56,835 nt of DNA, from assembly GCA_964650385.1 (NCBI GenBank), contig CAZYTP010000005.1:1-56835 (forward strand), read 5' to 3'. The stretch is from JAUSPI01 sp964650385. GTDB taxonomy: Bacteria; Desulfobacterota; Syntrophia; Syntrophales; JADFWA01. Made by a program: the position numbers and the translations under genes. The notes below the pieces were generated by a model. That model did no database searches, was not told the origin of the DNA, and was given only the letters and a program-made list of their open reading frames with translations. Of this stretch, positions 33,140 through 41,595 are shown piece after piece (position 1 is the stretch's first letter; each line of letters opens with the position of its first letter).

Positions 33140-34471
33140 TTAAAAGGGGAATTTACCCCCTCTCAGAGATTTCATGCCACCCTTTGTTATTTTCTTCATC
33201 ATTTTCCTCATTTCAACATAATTTTTCAACAACCGGTTGACATCCTGAACTGCTGTACCACTTCCTCTGGCAATTCTCTTTCTTCTCTGTCCATTTATGA
33301 TCCGGTAATCGAGGCGCTCCTTTTTCGTCATTGAGTCTATGATAGCCGTCACCCTGACCAATTCACCTTCATCTACGTTCACATTTTTCAATGACTTCAT
33401 CTTGCCAAATCCGGGAATCATACCCAGAAGATCCTGCATGGAACCCATCTTTCTTATCTGTACAAGCTGGCTTCTGAAGTCCTCGAGGGTGAAGGAATCT
33501 TTCCTGATTTTCTTTTCCAGTTCCTTGGCTGCCTTTTCATCAAATGCAGTCTGCGCCTTCTCAACCAGAGTCAAGACATCCCCCATACCGAGGATTCTCG
33601 ATGCCATGCGTTCCGGATGAAATACTTCAAGGGCATCAAGCTTCTCACCCACACCGATAAACTTTATAGGTTTTCCCGTCACCGCCCTGATGGACAATGC
33701 CGCCCCACCCCGGGCATCGCCATCCATCTTTGTCAGGATTATTCCGTCAATACCCAGCAATTCGTCAAACTTCCCTGCTGCAGATACCGCATCCTGGCCA
33801 GTCATGGCATCAGCAACAAACAGTATTTCCGATGGATTTATCACATTCTTTATTTTTTCCAACTCATCCATCATCTCACTGTCAATATGCAACCTTCCTG
33901 CTGTATCAATAATTATTGCATCATAATTACCTTCACTAGCTTGTTTGACAGCCTCAACACAAATCCTGACAGGGTCTTCCACTCCTTTCGAATCGTAGAC
34001 ATCAACTCCAACTTTTTTTCCAAGAATCTTCAACTGGTGGACAGCTGCGGGCCGGTAAACATCCGCCGGAACGAGACAAACATGCTTTCCTTTATTTAAC
34101 AAGACACTGGCAAGCTTGGCCGTCGTAGTAGTTTTGCCACACCCCTGAAGACCAACCATCATAATCGGTGCAGGAATTCTGTTGGTAACTTTTAACTGGC
34201 TGCTCTTCCCCCCCATCAGTTCAACAAGCCGGTCATTAACAATTTTTACAACCTGCTGACCGGGTGTAATGCTGGCAAGAACTTCCTGCCCCACTGTCCT
34301 CACCCTGATATCCTCGATGAATTTCTTGACTACTCTGAAATTCACATCAGCTTCAAGGAGCACTATCCGGATTTCCTTTAACGCATCCTTGATATTCTCT
34401 TCATCAAGCCTGCCTCTTCCTTTCAGCTTTTTAAAGATCCCTTCCAGTTTTTCAGTCAGACTTTCAAACAT
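33140..34471 (-). CDS. ffh: signal recognition particle protein Ffh
   Basis: Ffh binds 4.5S RNA and directs nascent membrane proteins to FtsY. The 443-residue protein has an N domain (1-85), a GTPase G domain with G1 GLQGCGKTTT (about 107-116), DTAGR and TKMDGDARGG, and a C-terminal M domain (about 320-440). The M domain shows the RNA-binding segment RIARGSGT and a Met-rich helix EMRKMMKKI. Its translation start region consists of an AAGTTT-type repeat ending CAGGTATTCATC right before the ATG, so the repeat supplies the ribosome site. It is the first gene of the ffh-to-rsmI cluster. Confidence 0.97.
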   Translation of the reverse strand: MFESLTEKLEGIFKKLKGRGRLDEENIKDALKEIRIVLLEADVNFRVVKKFIEDIRVRTVGQEVLASITPGQQVVKIVNDRLVELMGGKSSQLKVTNRIPAPIMMVGLQGCGKTTTTAKLASVLLNKGKHVCLVPADVYRPAAVHQLKILGKKVGVDVYDSKGVEDPVRICVEAVKQASEGNYDAIIIDTAGRLHIDSEMMDELEKIKNVINPSEILFVADAMTGQDAVSAAGKFDELLGIDGIILTKMDGDARGGAALSIRAVTGKPIKFIGVGEKLDALEVFHPERMASRILGMGDVLTLVEKAQTAFDEKAAKELEKKIRKDSFTLEDFRSQLVQIRKMGSMQDLLGMIPGFGKMKSLKNVNVDEGELVRVTAIIDSMTKKERLDYRIINGQRRKRIARGSGTAVQDVNRLLKNYVEMRKMMKKITKGGMKSLRGGKFPF

Positions 34472-34519
34472 GATGAATACCTGTTTAAAGTTTCGAGTTT
34501 AAAGTTCAAAGTTTAAAGT
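34472..34519. repeat. AAGTTT-type array, forming the ffh 5' leader
   Basis: Read on the minus strand it is ACTTTAAACTTTGAACTTT, AAACTCGAAACTTTAAAC, then AGGTATTCATC. The same string, with two differences, abuts the end of the MITE at 40353-40393. The sharing extends to the MITE boundary itself. Confidence 0.7.
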
Positions 34520-34653
34520 TGATGGCTTCGTAAAAAGTCAGCTTTTGTCACCCTGAATTTATTTCAGGGTCTCTAACTTGCTGAAATAATTAGATGCTGA
34601 AACAAGTTCAGCATGACAAATAACACATTTTGAGACTTTTTACGAGACTGTCA
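34520..34653. mobile_element. MITE-like element A (type 2 core)
   Basis: The 134-base element has terminal inverted repeats TGATGGCTTCGTAAAAAGTC and GACTTTTTACGAGACTGTCA. The core begins TGTCACCCTGAATTTATTTC (hairpin CCCTGAA..TTCAGGG) and ends with hairpin ATGCTGAAAC..GTTCAGCAT and TGACA. Copies B and C share ends and core. There is no coding capacity. It is non-autonomous and inserted in the spacer between ffh and the SPOR gene. Confidence 0.8.
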
Positions 34654-34672
34654 CAGTTAATTTCATTCCCCC

Positions 34673-34701
34673 AAACTTGAAACTCCGAACTTTGAACTAT
34701 T
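34673..34701. repeat. AAGTTT-type array overlapping the end of the SPOR gene
   Basis: AAACTTGAAACTCCGAAC and TTTGAACTATT lie on the far side of MITE A and include the stop codon of the SPOR-domain gene. Together with 34472-34519, MITE A is embedded between two array pieces. Confidence 0.45.
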
Positions 34702-35251
34702 TTTTGACAATCATGCACTTCAAGCCTTTAATCTTCTTCTCTAAGATTACTTTAACTTTTTCCGCATCTTTATAATTTACAAATCCCTTCAACCGAACAC
34801 GAAACCACATTCCTTTTAATTTTAACTTAATTTCATCAACCGCGGAGTCATAACCCATATCAGACAATCTTTTATTGAGCGTCTCCGCCTTCTTTCTATC
34901 TTTAAAAGAGGCTACCTGTATTATGTGTTTATTTTCAAGAAGAGCTTTTCTGCCTCCACCTTTCCCCAATTCATCACTTTTACGGGCCAGGGTATCATAG
35001 AAGGTAAGTTTAAAATCTTTTTTCTCTTCCTTTGCTATCTCCTCAGCAGCTAACGGTTTCCTGATAATCCTTTGCTTTGTTATGCGGGGAATACCTTTTA
35101 CAATCTTCTCCGGGTAGCTTTCAATATTTTTCCCAACTATGACTCCAAAAATAAAAGCAAATAAGAGAGAGAGAGAAGTCCCGAAGACAAACAAACCCAG
35201 GCCCAGCTTACCCAGTCTGAATTCGAAATCTTTTACCTTTCGGGAAGACAT
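34697..35251 (-). CDS. SPOR-domain membrane protein
   Basis: This 184-residue protein has a short cytoplasmic start, one transmembrane helix (about 17-40, LGLFVFGTSLSLLFAFIFGVIVG), a basic/charged linker and a C-terminal SPOR domain (about 108-183). The SPOR domain holds IIQVASFKDRKKAETLNKRL and MWFRVRLKGFVNYKDAEKV. SPOR domains bind glycan strands stripped of stem peptides at division sites. It starts 56 bases after argS. Partners are unknown. Confidence 0.88.
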   Translation of the reverse strand: MSSRKVKDFEFRLGKLGLGLFVFGTSLSLLFAFIFGVIVGKNIESYPEKIVKGIPRITKQRIIRKPLAAEEIAKEEKKDFKLTFYDTLARKSDELGKGGGRKALLENKHIIQVASFKDRKKAETLNKRLSDMGYDSAVDEIKLKLKGMWFRVRLKGFVNYKDAEKVKVILEKKIKGLKCMIVKK

Positions 35252-35307
35252 TAATGCACTTAGCTCCTCCGTTTATTTTTAAATAGTTAAATAGCGTTGT
35301 TAAAATA

Positions 35308-36972
35308 CTACATTTTTTCCGGGGCCGAGACACCCAAGAGCATTAAAGCGTTTCTCAAAACTATCCGAACAGATTTAACAAGAAAAAGTCTCGCCATGCT
35401 TAAATCCAAGTCATCGGAAATCACCCTGTTTTTGTTATAATAACTATGAAAAACAGAAGCAAGGTCGTTCAGATAAAATGTAAGACGATGGGGCTCAAGC
35501 CCCTTTGCACTTCCTTCAACTACTTCCGGAAATCTGACAATCTCTTTAATAAGAGTAATTTCCTCCGGAAGGGTTAAACACCGCCAATCCACATCACCGA
35601 AGCCGGGAATTTTATAACCTTGTTCATGTGCTAACCTCATGATACTGGATATCCTGGCATGTGCATATTGAACATAATAAACAGGATTTTCATTCGACTG
35701 TTTTTTGGCAAGCTCCAGATCAAAATCAAGATGGCTGTCTGATCGTCTCATGAGAAAGTTATATCTTGCCGCATCTCTTCCCACCTCATCGACAACTTCC
35801 CTCAAGGTCACGAATTCTCCGCCTCGTGTAGACATAGCTACAGGTTTTCCGCTCCTTAAAAGATTTACCAGTTGCACCAGGATAATCTTAAGGGCTTCTT
35901 TTTCATTACCAAGAGACTGGATGCCGGCATACAGTCTGGGAATATAACCATGGTGATCAGCACCCCAGACATCTATAATCATATCGAAGCCTCTTAAATA
36001 CTTGTCGCGGTGATAGGCAATATCTGCAGCAAAATAGGTCGGTTCACCGTTCTCCCTGACCACTACCCTGTCCTTTTCATCACCAAAATCGGTTGTTTTG
36101 AACCAGAGAGCTCCTCCCTCCTCATAGACAAACTCCTTTTCTTGAAGTTCTGAGAGCAGTTTTGCAACTCCATCATCTTTATAAAGTTCTTTCTCACTGA
36201 AATAACTATCAAAAACTACACCAAAGGCATTCAAATCCTCCTTTATTCCAGTCAAAATAGAATCGACGGCATAATCTTTAAAAACAGGAATGGCTTCTTT
36301 CTCTTCTTTTTCAAGATACTTGTCACCATACTCTTCAAATATTTCTACGGCCAGCTCTTTAATATAATCTCCCTGGTAACACTCAGGTGGAAACTCAGTC
36401 TCTTTTCCCAGCAGCTCCAGATAACGGAGAAAAACAGATTTTCCCAGAACTTCCATCTGGCTGCCTGCATCATTAATATAATACTCTCTGACAAGGGAAA
36501 ATCCCGAAGATTTCAGGATATTGGCAACGACATCACCAATAACGGCACCCCTTGCATGTCCTATATGAAGAGGCCCAGTGGGGTTGGCACTGACAAATTC
36601 TATCTGCACCTTCTTGCCTTTTCCGAAATCGGATTCTCCATAACGATCATCCTGTTCATCCACGTCTTTCAAAAGGGGAACCCACGCATCTTTTTCAATA
36701 AAAAAATTGATAAAGCCAGGGCCGGCAATTTCTATCTTAGCCAGCAGGTTATCGTTATCGTCGATATTTTCAATGATCTGTTCTGCTATTTTACGCGGGT
36801 TCACCCCCTGGCTTGAGGCAAGGACCATGGATGTAGTACACGAATAGTCGCCGTGGGATTCCTCCCTTGGAGTTTCCACTTCTATAAAGGGGAGACCTCC
36901 TATCTCAAACATCCGTTTATCGGAACAGGTTCTAATAGAATTTTCCAGTAATTCAATTAACTTCTTCTTCAT
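35308..36972 (-). CDS. argS: arginine-tRNA ligase
   Basis: ArgRS is a class I synthetase of 554 residues. An N-terminal additional domain (1-100), HIGH motif as HIGHA (136-140) within ANPTGPLHIGH, and KMSKS counterpart AMSTR (in KPVAMSTRGGEF) are visible. The C-terminal helical anticodon domain has NPVYYVQYAHARI and a final LLGV motif. The ATG at 36972 lies 60 bases after a strong terminator of the upstream unit. Confidence 0.97.
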   Translation of the reverse strand: MKKKLIELLENSIRTCSDKRMFEIGGLPFIEVETPREESHGDYSCTTSMVLASSQGVNPRKIAEQIIENIDDNDNLLAKIEIAGPGFINFFIEKDAWVPLLKDVDEQDDRYGESDFGKGKKVQIEFVSANPTGPLHIGHARGAVIGDVVANILKSSGFSLVREYYINDAGSQMEVLGKSVFLRYLELLGKETEFPPECYQGDYIKELAVEIFEEYGDKYLEKEEKEAIPVFKDYAVDSILTGIKEDLNAFGVVFDSYFSEKELYKDDGVAKLLSELQEKEFVYEEGGALWFKTTDFGDEKDRVVVRENGEPTYFAADIAYHRDKYLRGFDMIIDVWGADHHGYIPRLYAGIQSLGNEKEALKIILVQLVNLLRSGKPVAMSTRGGEFVTLREVVDEVGRDAARYNFLMRRSDSHLDFDLELAKKQSNENPVYYVQYAHARISSIMRLAHEQGYKIPGFGDVDWRCLTLPEEITLIKEIVRFPEVVEGSAKGLEPHRLTFYLNDLASVFHSYYNKNRVISDDLDLSMARLFLVKSVRIVLRNALMLLGVSAPEKM

Positions 36973-37033
36973 CTAAAAGCCCTTCCCTTTGCTGAATGCT
37001 GATAGCTGACAGCTTGCCTTTCTTATACTAAAA

Positions 37034-37056
37034 AAGTTGGCCAAAAGGCCAACCCG
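37034..37056 (-). terminator. Rho-independent terminator after the 55-residue gene
   Basis: On the minus strand GTTGGCC-TTTT-GGCCAAC is a seven-pair perfect stem followed by TTTTTTT. It ends the transcript of the small cysteine-rich gene and insulates argS. Confidence 0.85.
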
Positions 37057-37189
37057 TTTCTCTGAAACTAAATATAACCACCCGACCTCAGGGAGGCCGG
37101 ATTTAAGTGCAGGTTCCGATTTACGATTTTATCAAACCAATGGCGAAAGTTTTCCCATTCACAGAAAGGGAAAACCACGAACGGTTACT

Positions 37190-37357
37190 TTAATTTTCTT
37201 TCTTTTCTACCTCATCAATATCTTTGTCCTTTATGGAAAGATCCCTGGTAAAATCGGGACAGTGAACATTACCTACAGAATCCGTTGTAACACTAAATCT
37301 CTTCCGGCAGTTTCCCCTCCATGCACATATTGAACAGTATCTCTTCTCCGTTTCCAT
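37190..37357 (-). CDS. 55-residue cysteine-rich protein
   Basis: This small gene codes for a 55-residue protein starting METEKRYCSICAWRGNC, with cysteines at 8, 11, 17 and 33 (C-X2-C-X5-C and a downstream HCPDF) and an acidic tail. The ATG at 37357 follows GAGG at about seven bases. A strong terminator lies 134 bases downstream. Its four-cysteine pattern suggests a small zinc or Fe-S protein. I believe similar short proteins occur in other Desulfobacterota, but this cannot be verified here. The reading frame is too short for usual gene-length limits. Its role is unknown. Confidence 0.75.
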   Translation of the reverse strand: METEKRYCSICAWRGNCRKRFSVTTDSVGNVHCPDFTRDLSIKDKDIDEVEKKEN

Positions 37358-37465
37358 AATACCAACCTCAGCTTTTCAATAACTTTGAGTGCCACGCTAT
37401 AATTTTACGGCCATTAAGTCAAGAAATTTTGGTGACTATAAAGAAAAGATTGAAACCGTATAAAC

Positions 37466-38701
37466 TCAGTTTCTATCATCTTTCCAGGATGTCAGTGTCA
37501 GATCATCTGATGTGTATTTGTCTTTCAGTGCCGCGTCATAATAGAGCGTTCCTGAATTTTTTATATCTACACTAGCAGCCCATATGGCGCCATAAACACT
37601 TGAACTGTTTTTCATATCAACATCCGCAAATGGGGCATAAACCAGCCCTTTGAATGCACTGCTGTGCTTGAAATCAATCTTGGCGGTAGAATTGGAAAAA
37701 ATGGCAAAATCCGTAGGGTTTCCTGTAACATTGATAGTCGAACCATTCTTGGCGTCAAGCCCGCCTTCCAAAAATATGTTAACTGATCCCGCTGATGCGT
37801 CGATAGTAAGATTCGCACCGCTTTTTAGTATAACGCTTGTGAAGTAATAATCTCCTGCAGTCAAGGTAATCGACCCGTTAGTGTTTATTGTGGTGCCGAC
37901 TCCGGCGGAAGCATTGTCGTTGCTGGCAACGTAGATAGAAGGATCATACACGCCGCCGGAATTTATACCCAGAGGGTCGGGATCGATCCTTCCCGCATCG
38001 ACAGGAGTCGTTCCATAGAAGGTTGTACCGCCATGGATATTATTTACTGTATCAGAGCCATCCGATTGTTCGCCCAATACTCCGCTCCCATCAATTGATG
38101 CCCCATTATGGGTCACCAGCCAGTCATTAGATCCGACATCAGCCTCATGCGTGGTTTGGAATGATGAATCGGAAGGATCGTTTTTTGTGGGATCGGAGCT
38201 GCTGCTGTCATAGCTCAGAGTGGTTCCGCCATTTTTCGCGTCTACTTTATGATCGCCAAATGCCGCGTAATTGATCGCAGAGTCTCTTTCAAATGTGACT
38301 TCTATGACAGCTTGTGCGCTATTCGGGCCATTTCCGGTACTGGTTAAGGTATAAGTACTTGAACCTGAATTCTTCGATATGGTTGAAATAGTAAAAGAAA
38401 AACCGGTTGGCGTCGTGTATGTAAGTGTAGCAGGACTCCCTGCGGAAGGAAGCGTGAATGTCTGCGGACTGGCCTTAAGCCCTGCCTCTATCATTGCAAG
38501 GGCGTACTGAACACCGGCATCGGCATCATAAAAGGCCTGTCTGCTCGTTTTATAATTACTGCTGATTTTAAGATCCGTCGATGTCTGCATGACGGCCGTC
38601 GTTCCAAGGGCTGCCAAAACGGCAAGCATCAAAACAGATATAACGAGAACTATTCCCTTCTCGTTGTTCAATATTGTGCCAATCTGTTTTTTTATTTTCA
38701 T
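37466..38701 (-). CDS. pilus assembly protein PilX-like, with long beta-rich extension
   Basis: This 411-residue protein has the PilX N-terminal pattern EKGIVLVISVLMLAVLAALG (a membrane-spanning helix without a classical GFTLIE cleavage site) and TSTDLKISSNYKTSRQAFYDADAGVQYAL. The rest (about 90-411) is a large Ser/Thr/Gly/Asp-rich domain with repeated NGS/NGG turns, like the adhesin-type minor pilins of Desulfobacterota. The ATG at 38701 lies 14 bases after pilW. It probably sits at the pilus tip or base. Confidence 0.83.
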   Translation of the reverse strand: MKIKKQIGTILNNEKGIVLVISVLMLAVLAALGTTAVMQTSTDLKISSNYKTSRQAFYDADAGVQYALAMIEAGLKASPQTFTLPSAGSPATLTYTTPTGFSFTISTISKNSGSSTYTLTSTGNGPNSAQAVIEVTFERDSAINYAAFGDHKVDAKNGGTTLSYDSSSSDPTKNDPSDSSFQTTHEADVGSNDWLVTHNGASIDGSGVLGEQSDGSDTVNNIHGGTTFYGTTPVDAGRIDPDPLGINSGGVYDPSIYVASNDNASAGVGTTINTNGSITLTAGDYYFTSVILKSGANLTIDASAGSVNIFLEGGLDAKNGSTINVTGNPTDFAIFSNSTAKIDFKHSSAFKGLVYAPFADVDMKNSSSVYGAIWAASVDIKNSGTLYYDAALKDKYTSDDLTLTSWKDDRN

Positions 38702-38715
38702 AATATATCATCCCT

Positions 38716-39300
38716 TTATAAACCAAGATTTCTTGGGGTTATAACAGACGTCAGGGAATATGTTCTGTACCCACCATTGGATGTATAAACCGGATCAGGG
38801 TTGGCGGTCCGCATTGTAATGGTAATCCTTACCTGACGTATATTCGCCGTAGTAGTGGTCGCGGTACCATCACCATCCAAATATTCGAAAGTAAAAGCCT
38901 GAACATTTTCTATTAAAGGCTGAGCACCCCCCCCTGTGTCCCTGTCGATCTGGAGATTTGCAGTGTCGTGTGAATATATGATATTTTCATTTGCGTCATC
39001 TGGAGTCCCATCGCCGTCCAGATCGGCACGTATCTGAAGCTGTGAGGTGCTGTAAGTCACACCATCGAAAGCTGCACCTGCTGGATTGTAACCCGCCATC
39101 CTTATCTCTCTGGTCATCATGTCCATAGCAGCCCTTGCGTTTTGCTGCATCTCGGCAATCTGTTCCTGAACCTTATAGGTCTTATTTTGTATAATAAAGA
39201 CACTATATACGGCACCAAGAACAATAAGGCCCACTGCCATAGCAATCAACAGTTCGATGAGTGTAAAACCGCGATTGTTATTTTCAGGAAAACAACTCAC
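38716..39300 (-). CDS. pilW: type IV pilus minor pilin PilW
   Basis: This 194-residue prepilin has the type III signal RGFTLIELLIAMAVG, cleaved after Gly at about residue 11, then QNKTYKVQEQIAEMQQNARAAMDMMTREIRMAGYNP, which is typical for PilW. The start is GTG at 39300 with AGGGGAGAGAA upstream. It lies between pilV and pilX in the usual minor-pilin order. Confidence 0.9.
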   Translation of the reverse strand: MSCFPENNNRGFTLIELLIAMAVGLIVLGAVYSVFIIQNKTYKVQEQIAEMQQNARAAMDMMTREIRMAGYNPAGAAFDGVTYSTSQLQIRADLDGDGTPDDANENIIYSHDTANLQIDRDTGGGAQPLIENVQAFTFEYLDGDGTATTTTANIRQVRITITMRTANPDPVYTSNGGYRTYSLTSVITPRNLGL

Positions 39301-39328
39301 TTCTCTCCCCTTCTTGCATAAGGGTTAG

Positions 39329-39691
39329 CTACTGTGCCACTATTGTTCGCAGTGTAACATTGTGTGTATTGCCGCCCCGGTTCCAACTTACCGTAACGAC
39401 AATAGTTGTCGTGCCGGCAATTGGCGAATCAGAGGTAACCGCCCATGTTCTTGCATAAATGGAATCTGTATCACCACCAGAAGCAATGCTGCCATAAGCT
39501 GTATTTTTCAGTTCTTCCATCTTATCCTGGGCCAACGTTGTTGCACTCGTAACCTCTTTGCCGAAAGCATTCCCCTTTATAACGCTTACCGTCACGCCTG
39601 CTACACCAAAAAGAGCTATAACGAGGATCAATATGGCAATCATAATTTCTATCAGTGTAAAGCCATTATTATTACTGCAAATTTTATCCAT
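39329..39691 (-). CDS. pilV: type IV pilus modification protein PilV
   Basis: This 120-residue prepilin has the signal NNGFTLIEIMIAILILVIALFG and a PilV-like body with TLAQDKMEELKN. The start chosen is ATG 39691 because it gives a short leader MDKICSNNN before the cleavage site. An open frame back to 39751 would add 20 unusual residues. The ribosome site is weak. It is a minor pilin in the fimT-pilV-pilW-pilX operon. Confidence 0.85.
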   Translation of the reverse strand: MDKICSNNNGFTLIEIMIAILILVIALFGVAGVTVSVIKGNAFGKEVTSATTLAQDKMEELKNTAYGSIASGGDTDSIYARTWAVTSDSPIAGTTTIVVTVSWNRGGNTHNVTLRTIVAQ

Positions 39692-39765
39692 TGGTATAAC
39701 CAAAAAAGTTCCTGAAGATTGTTGTTTGAACTGGCGCCAACATCTACACACAAAAAACGCAGATG

Positions 39766-40218
39766 TTATGGCGAATCATCTATCTTTACACGCCCGGTAA
39801 TAGCAACTTTAACATATTTCGACCCACTGGAATTTGTTAAGGTAACAGTAGTACCGTATGCTGTTCCGCTCGGATAGAAAATAGGATTAGTAGATGCACT
39901 CAGAGTTACATCGTAATACTCGGCCTGAATATCTTTTGTCTGGGATGACTCCCCGGCATCTTCAGCGTTATTATTATTATCGTCATCCAATATTTTATAC
40001 TGATGACTATCTAAAAATAACATCCTAAAGCGGTTATTCTGGCTGGCTGCCTTCATTCTTGCTTCCATTAAATCCGACATGACCTGCCTTGCAGCTCCGT
40101 TTAGACGGTTCTTCACCATCCAGCTTCGATATGCCGGCAAGGCAAGGGTGGCCATAATCGCTATAAGGGCGACCACTATCATCAATTCGATAAGCGTAAA
40201 GCCTTTTTGTGATCTCAC
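39766..40218 (-). CDS. fimT: GspH/FimT-type pseudopilin
   Basis: This 150-residue pilin-like protein starts QKGFTLIELMIVVALIAIMATLALPAYRSW, the class III signal, followed by a GspH/FimT-like beta domain (about 50-145, with NPIFYPSGTAYGTTVTLTNSSG). The start is GTG at 40218 with GTGGGAAAAA before it. It is the first gene of the minor-pilin operon and lies just downstream of a MITE-like element. Confidence 0.9.
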   Translation of the reverse strand: MRSQKGFTLIELMIVVALIAIMATLALPAYRSWMVKNRLNGAARQVMSDLMEARMKAASQNNRFRMLFLDSHQYKILDDDNNNNAEDAGESSQTKDIQAEYYDVTLSASTNPIFYPSGTAYGTTVTLTNSSGSKYVKVAITGRVKIDDSP

Positions 40219-40235
40219 TTTTTCCCACTCACGTT

Positions 40236-40352
40236 TGATGGACTCGTAAAAAGTCCAAATCTTGTCACTCCCGCGCAGGCGGGAGTCTATAACACCTTAC
40301 AATAACTGGATTCCCGCCTACGCGGGAATGACAGAGAGGAACGAAACCGTCA
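40236..40352. mobile_element. MITE-like element E (type 1 core)
   Basis: The left end is TGATGGACTCGTAAAAAGTC. The core is TGTCACTCCCGC...GCGGGAGTCTA, a 20-base spacer, then CTGGATTCCCGC...GCGGGAATGACA. The right end is ACGAAACCGTCA, lacking the GACTTTTT part. It shares the terminal sequence with A-D but carries the same core type as D. It sits immediately upstream of fimT. Confidence 0.75.
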
Positions 40353-40393
40353 ACTTTGAACTTTAAACTCGAAACTTTAAACAGGCATTCATC
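40353..40393. repeat. AAGTTT-type array abutting MITE E
   Basis: ACTTTGAACTTTAAACTC, GAAACTTTAAAC and AGGCATTCATC start exactly at the MITE E boundary, as the array at 34472-34519 does at MITE A in reverse orientation. Confidence 0.65.
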
Positions 40394-40417
40394 TATATAC
40401 CGGTGCCTCTCAGACAA

Positions 40418-41206
40418 TCATCTCAAAAACAAAATCCCCTTCAGATACTTCCCCAAAAACATATAAGCCACAGCAGCAATAGACAGGAACGGCCCAAAGG
40501 GAACCGCATATTTCAAATCCTTCCCGTGCATAATCATCATGGAAATACCGATAATTGATCCAAGCAGGGAACTTACAAGAAGTATAAACAGAAGGGATTT
40601 CCAGCCCAAAAAGGCCCCGAGCATGGCCATAAGCTTTATATCACCTCCGCCAATCCCCTCTTTTTTCGTTACAAACTGATATACAATGGCAATCAGATAA
40701 AAACCTCCTCCACCAATTAAAATTCCCAAAATGGAGTCAAGAAAAGAGATATCCATAAAAAAGAACGTTAACAGGAAAAAGAGTGGAATCCCCGGCAGTG
40801 TAATTACATCCGGAATAATCTGATGTTCCAGGTCTATAAATGTTATAATGATAAGGGTACAGACGAATAAAAATGCAAAGAAATACTGAAAAGACAAACC
40901 ATACTTCCAGAACAGAAGCAACGACAACAGGGCAGTTGTCAGCTCAACTACCGGATAGCGATGTGAAATTCTTTTATGACAATCCCTGCACTCCCCCCTC
41001 AAAACAAGATAGCTTATTATCGGTATATTATCATAAAACCTGATGGGATGCGAACAGTTTGGACAGAAGGATTTAGGAAATATAATAGATTTTCCTTCAG
41101 AAATTCGATATATACATACATTCAAAAAACTCCCAACACAGGCACCAAAAACTATAAAAAAGATACTTACAAGATGTCCTCTCAAAAATACTACCTTCCT
41201 GATCAC
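40418..41206 (-). CDS. pilD: type IV prepilin peptidase / N-methyltransferase PilD
   Basis: PilD cleaves prepilin leaders and N-methylates the new N-terminus in the inner membrane. The 262-residue protein has the zinc-type cysteine pairs CPNC and CRDC in the cytoplasmic loop (about 48-78), the catalytic aspartates in FIDLEHQIIPD and GGGDIKLMAMLGA, and about eight hydrophobic helices. GTG at 41206 directly follows the stop of the Fis-like gene; a TTG about seven codons later with AGGAAGG upstream is a good alternative. It would process the minor pilins encoded nearby. Confidence 0.93.
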   Translation of the reverse strand: MIRKVVFLRGHLVSIFFIVFGACVGSFLNVCIYRISEGKSIIFPKSFCPNCSHPIRFYDNIPIISYLVLRGECRDCHKRISHRYPVVELTTALLSLLLFWKYGLSFQYFFAFLFVCTLIIITFIDLEHQIIPDVITLPGIPLFFLLTFFFMDISFLDSILGILIGGGGFYLIAIVYQFVTKKEGIGGGDIKLMAMLGAFLGWKSLLFILLVSSLLGSIIGISMMIMHGKDLKYAVPFGPFLSIAAVAYMFLGKYLKGILFLR

Positions 41207-41482
41207 TCATTTTCGGATTTTTCGGCAGTCGATCCCGAGTTTGTCAATTTTCTTGTGGAGAGTATTCCTGTTTATCCCGAGAAAATCTGCAGTAGTGATC
41301 TTCACGTTACTGGAACGTTTCAAGGCAATTTTAATCATGCCCCTTTCTACCATAGACAATATATCCTCGTACAATCTGCTCTTCTCTGTGCCGGTCGAAC
41401 AGAGCAGGGTGACGATATATTCGAGTTCCTCCCCAATAATATCTTCTAATGGTAATAAAGACGCCTGATTTTTTTTATCCAT
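41207..41482 (-). CDS. Fis-family helix-turn-helix protein
   Basis: This 91-residue protein has a C-terminal Fis-type HTH (about 55-88: MVERGMIKIALKRSSNVKITTADFLGINRNTLHKKIDKLGI) similar to the DNA-binding end of NtrC-class regulators, without the AAA domain. The N-terminal half is short and helical. ATG at 41482 begins the gene; its stop is directly followed by the pilD start, so they are one operon. It may regulate pilus genes or act as an architectural factor. Confidence 0.82.
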   Translation of the reverse strand: MDKKNQASLLPLEDIIGEELEYIVTLLCSTGTEKSRLYEDILSMVERGMIKIALKRSSNVKITTADFLGINRNTLHKKIDKLGIDCRKIRK

Positions 41483-41545
41483 GATTATTCTCTATATTGT
41501 TTCAATTAAAATTGGACAGAATTTAAAGCAAAATGAGATTGATTT

Positions 41546-41574
41546 ATATTACAAAAGGTCAGGAACGAATACAA
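41546..41574 (-). promoter_or_regulatory. predicted sigma-70 promoter of the fis-pilD operon
   Basis: On the minus strand TTGTAT (41574-41569) and TAATAT (41551-41546) are separated by exactly 17 bases. This places transcription start near 41539, about 57 bases before the Fis-like ATG. Confidence 0.6.
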
Positions 41575-41595
41575 TGAAGTGTTTCATGCTTTTGA

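Noticed and set aside
33140..34471. Unusual Cys in the Ffh G1 motif GLQGCGKTT
   Set aside because: The residue before GKT varies among Ffh proteins, so this is not a lesion.
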